Source: Bauldia sp.
Lineage (GTDB): Bacteria > Pseudomonadota > Alphaproteobacteria > Rhizobiales > Kaistiaceae
Direction of reading: 5' to 3'
DNA length: 12,398 nucleotides
Assembly (NCBI GenBank): GCA_020442095.1
Contig: JAGRKY010000037.1
Location: 1-12,398, forward strand
Shown: positions 6,447 to 12,398 of the stretch, piece by piece
Layout: every line of letters begins with the position of its first letter
Numbering within the stretch: the stretch's first letter is position 1
The notes under the pieces: model-generated
Told to the model about the DNA's origin: nothing
What the model saw: only the letters and a program-made list of their open reading frames with translations
The model's database searches: none
Program-made: the position numbers and the translations under genes

Positions 6447-7553
6447 ATGAAACTGACAGCGCTGCGAATAGCCGAATGCCGGGTGCCGCTGCCGCGGGAG
6501 ATACGGCTGGGGGATACCCGCATCACGACCCGGGACTTCGTCTGCCTGCGGCTCGAAACCGACACGGGCATCCAGGGCGAGGCCTTGGGCTACGTCCGGG
6601 GAACGCCGCTCTTCGCCGTGCTCGAGGGGCTCGCGGCGCGGCTTGCCGGCGCCGACGATATCGAGATGCGCAACGCGCTGATGGTCGCCATCCAGAATTC
6701 GAACCAGCCCGGCCGCGCAGCCCTGTCGCGGGCCTACAGCCTGTTCGACATCGCGCTCTGGGACGTCATGGCGAAGACCGCGGCGCTGCCGCTGTTCCAG
6801 ATCCTCGGCGGGTTCCGCCGCTCGGTCGGTGCGACCGCCGTCGCCGGATATTATCTCGACCAGCGCACGATCGACGACGTCGCCGACGAGGTGGCGCGGC
6901 TCCGCGACGCCGGATACGAGCGGGTCAAGATCATGCTCAGGGGCTATGACCCGGCATTCGATCGCGCGATGATCGAACGGGTCACCGCGACGGCACCCGG
7001 GCGGCTGGCGGTCGATGCGCACTGGTCCTGGCGCGACCTGAACACCGCCCGACGCGATTGCCTCGGGCTCGATGATTTCGGGCTGGAATTCGTCGAGGAC
7101 CCGTTCTCGACGGTCGATGTCGATCTCGTCGCCGGCCTGCGTCGTACGATCCGCACGCCGGTCGCCGCCGGCGAGGACATCCACGGCACCCGCGTCATGC
7201 GCAACCTCGCGACCGAGGTGGACGTCCTGCGCGTCGATGCGACGACCTGCGGCGGAATCACCGCGGCGGTGGAGGCGATCCATCATGCCGACGGCGCCGG
7301 CAGGACCGTCTTCCCGCATGTCTTCCTGCCGCTCCACCTCCATCTCGCGGCGGCGTTCCCGGGCATCGAGGGCGTCGAGATGATCCCCGAGGAGTCGGGC
7401 GCCGACCCGATCGAGAAGCTGCTGCGCCGGCCGATGCCGATCCGTGACGGCATCGCGCACGTCGACGAGGAGCCGGGCGTCGGCATCGCACTGGACTGGG
7501 AGGCGGTCGAGCGTTTTGCCTCCCGGTCCGCAACCGTCACGTCGGAGACCTGA
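6447..7553 (+). CDS. Enolase-superfamily (mandelate racemase/muconate lactonizing type) acid-sugar dehydratase
   Basis: This 368-residue protein has the normal length for the family. An N-terminal capping domain (about 1-125) precedes a TIM-barrel part. The three metal ligands are visible as Asp190 (VDAHW), Glu217 (FVEDPF) and Glu243 (AGEDIHG). An Asp-His dyad, Asp264 (LRVDATTC) and His291 (FPHVF), marks the mandelate-racemase subgroup. The strand-2 site reads Lys161-Ile-Met163, so the second lysine of the usual KxK base motif is missing, while strand 3 has DxH (Asp190, His192). As I recall the family, that arrangement resembles D-galactonate-dehydratase-like enzymes, where the His in DxH acts as the acid and the dyad His as the base. 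The likely reaction is loss of water from an aldonate to give a 2-keto-3-deoxy acid; the substrate is unknown. The ATG at 6447 has AGGA 8 bases upstream. The downstream iclR gene starts 1 base after the stop. Confidence 0.88.
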   Translation: MKLTALRIAECRVPLPREIRLGDTRITTRDFVCLRLETDTGIQGEALGYVRGTPLFAVLEGLAARLAGADDIEMRNALMVAIQNSNQPGRAALSRAYSLFDIALWDVMAKTAALPLFQILGGFRRSVGATAVAGYYLDQRTIDDVADEVARLRDAGYERVKIMLRGYDPAFDRAMIERVTATAPGRLAVDAHWSWRDLNTARRDCLGLDDFGLEFVEDPFSTVDVDLVAGLRRTIRTPVAAGEDIHGTRVMRNLATEVDVLRVDATTCGGITAAVEAIHHADGAGRTVFPHVFLPLHLHLAAAFPGIEGVEMIPEESGADPIEKLLRRPMPIRDGIAHVDEEPGVGIALDWEAVERFASRSATVTSET

Positions 7554-7554
7554 T

Positions 7555-8340
7555 ATGCCCGATACCAACGAGCCGGCCGGCGAGAGCGAAGGCGGACAGA
7601 AGAAACCACGCGTCCAGTCGGCCGAGCGCACCATCTCCATCCTGCTCGCGGTCGCGCGAAGCAGCGGCGGACTCAAGGCGAAGGAACTGAGCGACCAGCT
7701 CAACCTGCCGCGCCAGGTCACCTACCATCTGGTCCATACGCTGCTGGCGACCGGCGTGCTGCGCAAGAACGAGCGCAACCGCTACGTCCTCGGCCTGGCT
7801 GCCGCGGTGATCGCCGACGGCTTCCAGCGCCAGCTGGTGCCGACCGAGCATCTCGCGCCGCGGGTCCGCGATGTCGTCGAGGCGACCGGCGAGACCGCCT
7901 ATGCGAGCGGCTGGGTGGACGGGCAGATCGTTGCCCTCACGACGGCGCGGGGATTGTCGCCGGTCCAGGCTGTCGAGGTGCCGCAGGGTTACAGCGGCCA
8001 GGCCCATGCGCGCGCCACCGGCAAGCTGTTGCTAGCGCTGCTGGAGCCGTCGGCGCGGGAGGCCTATCTCGCCGCGAATCCGCTCGTCCCGGTAACCCCG
8101 GCGACGATCACTTCGCGGGACCGGCTCGACAGAGAATTCGACACCATCGCCGAGCAGGGCTACGCCCTCGACAACGAGGAATTCTCGCCCGGCCTGTGCT
8201 GCCTCGCCGTGCCGGTCGAGGGGCTCGGCGGTCGGTTCGCGTTGTGCATTTCCGTCCCGACCGATCGATTCCGCAGGAATTTCGACAAGAACCTCGCGGC
8301 CCTGAAAGCGGCGGCACGGATCGCCGGCGACCAAGAGTAG
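7555..8340 (+). CDS. IclR-family transcriptional regulator
   Basis: This 261-residue protein has the standard IclR architecture. A winged helix-turn-helix occupies about residues 18-80 (VQSAERTISILLAVA, then KAKELSDQLNLPRQVTYHLV as helix-turn-helix, wing RNRYVLG). An effector-binding domain follows (about 85-258), with the typical HARATGKLLLA and SPGLCCLAVPV segments that line the ligand pocket in the family. It starts 1 base after the dehydratase stop and has GGAG 7 bases before the ATG, so it is probably co-transcribed with the dehydratase and autoregulated. The likely ligand is the sugar, or an acid-sugar intermediate, handled by the neighbouring enzymes. Candidate targets are the palindromes at 6390-6404 and 9303-9336. 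Whether it represses or activates cannot be told. Confidence 0.92.
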   Translation: MPDTNEPAGESEGGQKKPRVQSAERTISILLAVARSSGGLKAKELSDQLNLPRQVTYHLVHTLLATGVLRKNERNRYVLGLAAAVIADGFQRQLVPTEHLAPRVRDVVEATGETAYASGWVDGQIVALTTARGLSPVQAVEVPQGYSGQAHARATGKLLLALLEPSAREAYLAANPLVPVTPATITSRDRLDREFDTIAEQGYALDNEEFSPGLCCLAVPVEGLGGRFALCISVPTDRFRRNFDKNLAALKAAARIAGDQE

Positions 8341-8342
8341 CG

Positions 8343-8364
8343 GCGGCCGTCGACCTTCGGCCGC
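8343..8364 (+). terminator. GC hairpin between iclR and lactonase genes
   Basis: GCGGCCG (8343-8349) and CGGCCGC (8358-8364) form a perfect 7-bp stem with an 8-base loop, starting 2 bases after the iclR stop codon. No T-tract follows. It could terminate or attenuate transcription, or protect the upstream message end, reducing expression of iclR relative to the downstream genes or the reverse. Confidence 0.4.
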
Positions 8365-8402
8365 AGGCGAAACAGGAACTTTCTCAGAGGGGAGGAATAC
8401 CG

Positions 8403-9302
8403 ATGCTGAAAGGCGCGACGTCGCAGGCCGTGATCGGGGAGGGGCTCGGCTGGCCGGAGGGGCCGACCCTGTTGCCGGACGGCCGCATCGCCTTCGTCGA
8501 AACCTATCGCAGCCAGATCTCGGTCTGGTCGGCCGATCGCGGCGTCGAGCGCCTGGCCTTGGTCGGCGGCGGACCCAACGCGGTGGTCGCGGCCGGCGAC
8601 GGCTATCTCTACGTCACCCAGAACGGCGGCGTCGTCGGCCCGTGGCGCGCGGCCGAGCGGAAGCCGCCGTCGATCCAGCGCGTTAGCCCGGACGGCAAGG
8701 TCGAGATCCTCGCCACCGAGATCGAGGGACGGCCGCTGCTTGCCCCGAACGATCTCGCCTTCGGGCCGAATGGCTGGCTCTATTTCACCGATCCGGGCGG
8801 CGCCTATGATCCCGTCGCCAAGCAGAATCCCGGCTTCCTCTGCGCGCTCAAGCCGGACGGAACCGGGGTCCGGCTGCTCGATCTCCCGCCGACCTATCCG
8901 AACGGCATCGTCGTCGATTCGGACGGCAGCATCGTCTGGGTCGAATCCTACACCCGGGCGGTCCGGCGGATGATGCCCGACGGCACGATCGTCGACCTGT
9001 GCCATCTGCCGGCCCCCGCCGTTCCCGACGGTTTGAAGATCGCGGCGGATGGCAGCCTCTACATCACCGGCGTCGATTCCGGCGGCGTCGAGGTCGTCGC
9101 CCGTGACGGCGCCTATCTCGGCCGGGTTCCGGTCGGCCGCATTCCTACCAACTGCCTGTTTGTCGGAACCACGCTCTACGTCACCGACGGCGGCCATACC
9201 GGCCTCTCGACGGAGCCGGAAATGGCAGGGCTGCTCTGGGCCCTGGAGATGGACGACATCTCCGGTCTCGCCATCCACGACGGGCATATCCAGCTCAAAT
9301 AA
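8403..9302 (+). CDS. SMP-30/gluconolactonase-family sugar lactonase
   Basis: This 299-residue six-bladed propeller protein has the usual family length and no signal peptide. Expected metal and substrate residues are present. Glu19 lies in GWPEGP, Asn116 in APNDLAFG, Asn167 in YPNG and Asp209 in VPDG; in characterised relatives the Glu, the Asn of P-N-G and the Asp bind the divalent metal. Repeated propeller-blade patterns recur, such as PDGR, GDGYLYVT, PNGWLYFTD, SDGSIVWV and ADGSLYIT. It hydrolyses an intramolecular sugar ester (aldonolactone to aldonate), which would feed the dehydratase encoded upstream. ATG 8403 is preceded by an excellent ribosome-binding site, AGAGGGGAGGA, at 8386-8396. 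The gene lies 62 bases after iclR and 108 bases before the E1 fusion. Confidence 0.9.
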   Translation: MLKGATSQAVIGEGLGWPEGPTLLPDGRIAFVETYRSQISVWSADRGVERLALVGGGPNAVVAAGDGYLYVTQNGGVVGPWRAAERKPPSIQRVSPDGKVEILATEIEGRPLLAPNDLAFGPNGWLYFTDPGGAYDPVAKQNPGFLCALKPDGTGVRLLDLPPTYPNGIVVDSDGSIVWVESYTRAVRRMMPDGTIVDLCHLPAPAVPDGLKIAADGSLYITGVDSGGVEVVARDGAYLGRVPVGRIPTNCLFVGTTLYVTDGGHTGLSTEPEMAGLLWALEMDDISGLAIHDGHIQLK

Positions 9303-9336
9303 TGTCAAATAGTGATATATATATTTTATATTGACA
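9303..9336. promoter_or_regulatory. 34-base AT-rich palindrome before the E1 gene, candidate operator/promoter element
   Basis: TGTCAA (9303-9308) and TTGACA (9331-9336) are perfect inverted ends around a central ATATATATAT, which is itself symmetric on the same centre; the 6-base segments between do not pair. It starts directly after the lactonase stop codon and is strikingly AT-rich in a GC-rich cluster. The right arm TTGACA equals the consensus -35 hexamer, but the bases at proper spacing (TAGCGT, 9354-9359) are a poor -10. A further TTGAC follows at 9341-9345. A regulator-binding site upstream of the E1 gene is the best guess. Confidence 0.5.
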
Positions 9337-9370
9337 CTTTTTGACTGACCTCCTAGCGTCCGCCCCACTT

Positions 9371-9385
9371 CGGCCGGAAAGGCCG
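9371..9385 (+). other. Small leader hairpin upstream of the E1 gene
   Basis: CGGCC-GGAAA-GGCCG is a perfect 5-bp stem with a purine-rich 5-base loop, located 11 bases before the AAGGGGGG ribosome-binding site of the E1 gene. It may simply structure the mRNA leader. No T-tract follows, so termination is unlikely. Confidence 0.3.
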
Positions 9386-9410
9386 CACCGTGTTCAAGGG
9401 GGGACTGGAC

Positions 9411-11444
9411 GTGAACGACGCTGCACCGACCGCAGACGCCCTGCGGCCGATTCCGGGGCAGGATTTGGCCTTCGCCGAAGAGGCTCTCCGCCGCGTCGCG
9501 TTCATCCGCGCTTTCGAAGCCAAGGCGCTGGAGCTCAGCCAGACCAAGCCGCCGGTGGTCGTCGGCTCGGTGCATCTGTGCGCCGGCCATGAGGCGATCG
9601 CCTTCGGCACCGTTGCCGGCCTGAGGGACGACGACCGGATCATCGCCACCTACCGCGGTCACGGCTGGGCCGTGGCGAGCGGCCTCGACCCGGCGGGGCT
9701 GATGGCCGAGATCTGCCACCGCCAGTCGGGCCTCGACGGCGGTCGCGGCGGCTCGGCCTACATGATGGCGCCCGACCACCGCTTCATCGGCGAAAACTCG
9801 ATCGTCGGCGCCGGCGTCCCGATCGCCTGCGGCGTCGCCATGGCGGAAGCGGCGCGGGATCGGGTCGTTGTCGTCTCGATCGGCGACGGTGCGATGAGCC
9901 AGGGCGCCGTCCACGAAGGCCTCGTCTTCGCGGCGGCCAGGGATCTGCCGATCATCCTCGTCTGCGAGAACAACGACTGGTCGGAGCTGACGCCGACGCG
10001 CGAGCTGCTTCGCATAGACCGGCTGGCGCAGCGTGCGCGTGCCTACGGCATTCCCGGCGTCACCATCGACGGCACCGACCCGATCGCGGTCCGCGACACG
10101 ATCGCCGCCGCGGCCGATCACGCCCGGACCGGAAAGGGACCGACGCTCGTCGAGGCGAAGGTGCCGCGGCTCTGGGGGCACTATAACCGGGACATCGAGC
10201 ATTACCGGCCGAAGGACGACAAGCGCGCGGCCGAGGCCCGCGATCCTCTCCTCCAGCTCGGCCAGCGCCTCGTCGCGTCCGGCCGCCTGACGGACAGTGA
10301 GGTCGCGGCCCTCGTCCAGGAACAGAACGACGCCATCGACGCGATCGCCGCACAGGTGGTGGCCGCGCCGGAGCCGGATCCGTCATCGGCGACGCAGCAT
10401 GTCGTCGCGCTGCCCGATGCCGTCGCGCCCGAACCCGTCACGGGTGCGGAGCCGCGCGACATGACCTTCATCGAGGCGGTGAATACCGCGCTTCGTGACC
10501 TCCTCGAGCGCGACGAGCGGACGCTCCTCTACGGCGAGGATGTCGGCAAGGCCGGCGGGATCTTCGGCGCTTCGCGCTACCTGCAGCGCGATTTCGGCGC
10601 CGATCGTGTCTTCGATACGCCGATCGCGGAAAGTGCGATCCTCGGTTCCGCCGTCGGGGCGGCGCTCTCGGGCCTCCGGCCGGTGGTCGAGATCATGTGG
10701 GCGGATTTCATGCTGGTCGCTCTCGACCAGCTGATCAACCAGGCCGCCAATGTCCGCTACCTCACCGAGGGGCGGGCGAGCGTGCCGCTGGTGGTGCGTA
10801 CCCAGCAGGGCGCGACGCCGGGTTCCTGCGCGCAGCATTCCCAGAGCCTCGAGGCGCTGCTCGCGCATATTCCCGGCCTCAAGGTCGCGCTGCCCGCCAC
10901 CCAGCAGGATGCCTATGACCTCCTGCGCGCCGCCCATGCCGATCCCGATCCGTGCATCGTGATCGAGGCGCGCGGGCTCTACCAGACCAGGGGGCCGGTC
11001 GTCACCGGCGGGCCGATCCAGCCGGCAGCCGGCGCGCGGCTTCACCGCGAGGGGCCGGCGGCGGTGGTCATCACCTGGGGGACGATGGTCGCCCAGGCGC
11101 TGGCCGCGGCCGACACGCTTGCCGCCGAAGGCCACGACATCACCGTCCTCGACCTGCGCTGGCTGTCGCCGGTCGACGACGAGGCGATCGCTGCCGCGGT
11201 GCGTATGGCCAACGGGCGGGTGATCGTCGCCCATGAGGCGGTGCGGACCGGCGGCTTCGGCGCCGAGATCGCCGCCCGCATCCACGAGAACTGCGCCGAT
11301 GACCTCCGCACGCCGGTTCGGCGCGTGACCACGCCGGATGTGCGGATGCCGGCGTCGCCGGTGCTGCAGCGTGCCCTCGTTCCGTCCGCGGCGACGATCG
11401 TCGCGGCGGTGCGGGAGGTGATCGGGGAGGCCGCGCCCGCCTGA
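9411..11444 (+). CDS. Single-chain alpha-beta fusion of a thiamine-diphosphate dehydrogenase E1 (acetoin dehydrogenase-like)
   Basis: This 677-residue protein joins two subunits that are usually separate. The alpha part (about 1-310) has GHEAIAFG, YRGHGW, GRGGSAYM and the thiamine-diphosphate/Mg motif running from GDG (158-160) to ENN (186-188). Its later WGHYNRDIEHYR segment looks like acetoin-dehydrogenase alpha subunits rather than branched-chain types. A Pro/Ala/Glu linker (about 311-350) leads to the beta part (351-677) with MTFIEAVNTAL, YGEDVG, the catalytic Glu in PIAES, and the conserved His in CAQHSQSLEAL. The family decarboxylates or cleaves a 2-keto acid or ketol on thiamine diphosphate, normally passing the acyl group to a lipoyl E2. 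GTG 9411 is preferred because AAGGGGGG lies 7 bases upstream; an in-frame GTG at 9390 is possible. No E2 or E3 gene lies in the window. Its role here is probably the carbon-cleaving step of the sugar-acid pathway. Confidence 0.9.
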   Translation: MNDAAPTADALRPIPGQDLAFAEEALRRVAFIRAFEAKALELSQTKPPVVVGSVHLCAGHEAIAFGTVAGLRDDDRIIATYRGHGWAVASGLDPAGLMAEICHRQSGLDGGRGGSAYMMAPDHRFIGENSIVGAGVPIACGVAMAEAARDRVVVVSIGDGAMSQGAVHEGLVFAAARDLPIILVCENNDWSELTPTRELLRIDRLAQRARAYGIPGVTIDGTDPIAVRDTIAAAADHARTGKGPTLVEAKVPRLWGHYNRDIEHYRPKDDKRAAEARDPLLQLGQRLVASGRLTDSEVAALVQEQNDAIDAIAAQVVAAPEPDPSSATQHVVALPDAVAPEPVTGAEPRDMTFIEAVNTALRDLLERDERTLLYGEDVGKAGGIFGASRYLQRDFGADRVFDTPIAESAILGSAVGAALSGLRPVVEIMWADFMLVALDQLINQAANVRYLTEGRASVPLVVRTQQGATPGSCAQHSQSLEALLAHIPGLKVALPATQQDAYDLLRAAHADPDPCIVIEARGLYQTRGPVVTGGPIQPAAGARLHREGPAAVVITWGTMVAQALAAADTLAAEGHDITVLDLRWLSPVDDEAIAAAVRMANGRVIVAHEAVRTGGFGAEIAARIHENCADDLRTPVRRVTTPDVRMPASPVLQRALVPSAATIVAAVREVIGEAAPA

Positions 11445-11456
11445 TGCCCGGCGGGC
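11435..11456 (+). terminator. GC hairpin spanning the E1 stop codon
   Basis: GCCCGCC (11435-11441) and GGCGGGC (11450-11456) form a perfect 7-bp stem. The 8-base loop starts with the TGA stop codon. No T-tract follows. It may act as an intercistronic attenuator or message-end stabiliser between the enzyme gene and the highly expressed binding-protein gene, a common place for such elements in sugar-transport operons. Confidence 0.4.
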
Positions 11457-11509
11457 CGGCGGTCAATGTCTGTCAGGGCAGACCTTATCGAGCAAAGGGA
11501 GGAACAAGG

Positions 11510-12398
11510 ATGATAAGCGCTGGGAAATTCTGTCGGGGCGGGATCGTATCCCTCCTCGGGGCGGCCTTGGCCGTCACTGCCGCGAGTGCCGAAGAAGGCA
11601 AGGCGACCGGCGACACGTCGGGCAAGGGAATTGCGCTCGCCACCTACGAGCTTGCCAATTCCTGGCACCAGCAGATGTACGACACCTTCGACAACGCCTC
11701 CAAGCAGGCGATCGCCGACGGTGTCATCGCCAAGGTCCGTGCGGTCGACGCCAACAACGACGCCAACACCCAGGCGGCGCAGATCAGCAACCTGATTGTC
11801 GAGGGCTGGGATGCCATCGTTCTCGACGCCGTTTCGCCGACGGCGCTGAACGGCGTGATCAGGCAGGCCTGCGATGCCGGTATCGTCGTCGTCGTCTTCG
11901 ATGCGATCGCGACCGAGCCCTGCGCCCACCGCCTGACCTTCGACTTCAAGCAGCTCGGCACGATCGAGGCCGAGTTCGTCGCCGAGAAGCTCGGCGGCAA
12001 GGGCAATGTCCTCGAGATCCGCGGCCTTGCCGGGACCTCGATCGAGGTCGACATCCATGACGCGATCATGGCGGTCTTCGCCAAGTATCCCGACATCAAG
12101 GTCGTCGGTTCCGTCTATGGAAGCTGGAACAATACCGACGCCCAGCGCGAGGTGGCGGGCATCCTGCCGACCCTGCCGGAGATCGACGCGGTCGTCGGCC
12201 AGGGCGGCGACGGTTGGGGCGCCTATCAGGCGATCAAGTCGGCCGGCCGGCCGACGCCGCTGATCACCTTCGGCAACCGCCAGGACGAGCTAAAGCTGTG
12301 GTCGGATTTCGCTGCCCAGGACGGCGGCTATGACACGATCTCGCTGTCCTCGGCGCCGGGCATCGCCTCGGTCGCCTTCTGGGTCGCCCAGCAGATCC
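11510..12398 (+). CDS. Periplasmic sugar-binding protein of an ABC transporter (RbsB-like), 3' end outside window
   Basis: An open frame runs without stops from ATG 11510 to the right edge (296 codons visible). A Sec signal peptide (MISAGKFCRGG, a Leu/Ala core, A-S-A) ends at about residue 27. The rest follows the type-I periplasmic sugar-binding fold: IALATYELANSWHQQMYD, an AQISNLIVEGWDAIVL segment, VSPTALNGVIRQACDAGI, the strand VVVVFDA, NVLEIRGLAGTS, and VVGQGGDGWGAYQAI. These match the ribose/autoinducer-binding (Peripla_BP_4) group. The ribosome-binding site GGGAGG lies 7 bases before the start. It should capture the pathway substrate in the periplasm; the ATPase and permease genes are expected just downstream but are not in the window. 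It lies 65 bases after the E1 gene, probably in the same operon. The exact ligand cannot be deduced. Confidence 0.9.
   Translation, partial: MISAGKFCRGGIVSLLGAALAVTAASAEEGKATGDTSGKGIALATYELANSWHQQMYDTFDNASKQAIADGVIAKVRAVDANNDANTQAAQISNLIVEGWDAIVLDAVSPTALNGVIRQACDAGIVVVVFDAIATEPCAHRLTFDFKQLGTIEAEFVAEKLGGKGNVLEIRGLAGTSIEVDIHDAIMAVFAKYPDIKVVGSVYGSWNNTDAQREVAGILPTLPEIDAVVGQGGDGWGAYQAIKSAGRPTPLITFGNRQDELKLWSDFAAQDGGYDTISLSSAPGIASVAFWVAQQI

Noticed and set aside
8160..10202. A 680-codon open frame on the minus strand over iclR, lactonase and E1 genes
   Set aside because: It runs antisense to three genes with clear family motifs, has no plausible domains, and is explained by the scarcity of stops opposite GC-rich codons.

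Overview
The window is a GC-rich chromosomal segment from a Gram-negative bacterium, most likely an alphaproteobacterium. Support comes from a HemY-type protein with a long Pro/Glu/Ala-rich tail, signal-peptide-bearing outer-membrane porins that end in phenylalanine, the tRNA promoter shape, and strong GC bias at third codon positions. I cannot resolve the genus.

Left part (1-3808): the 3' part of a hemY-like gene, then two tandem paralogous porin genes (1168-2298 and 2470-3609) separated and followed by GC-rich hairpins, then a complete tRNA-Thr(CGT) gene with its own promoter-like sequence (3692-3808).

Middle part (about 3809-5565): a visibly AT-richer, accessory-looking stretch next to the tRNA. 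It holds two divergently oriented genes for short exported proteins that I do not recognise (4010-4612 minus, 5052-5480 plus), with 439 bases between them and no recognisable mobility gene.

Right part (5566-12398): a catabolic gene cluster that looks built for a sugar or sugar acid. It contains an SDR-family dehydrogenase (minus strand), divergent from an enolase-superfamily acid-sugar dehydratase, an IclR-family regulator, an SMP-30/gluconolactonase-type lactonase, a single-chain fusion of the alpha and beta subunits of an acetoin-dehydrogenase-like thiamine-diphosphate E1 enzyme, and an RbsB-like periplasmic sugar-binding protein that runs off the right edge. Read together, these suggest uptake of a sugar, oxidation to a lactone, hydrolysis to an aldonate, dehydration to a 2-keto-3-deoxy acid, and then a thiamine-dependent C-C cleavage in place of the usual aldolase. 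That last step is what makes the cluster unusual; the substrate cannot be read from sequence. Two candidate operator palindromes (6390-6404 and 9303-9336) lie in the two AT-rich gaps of this cluster.

Operon layout: dehydratase and iclR genes are separated by 1 base and probably co-transcribed. The lactonase gene follows after a hairpin, and the E1 fusion and binding-protein genes each have strong ribosome-binding sites.
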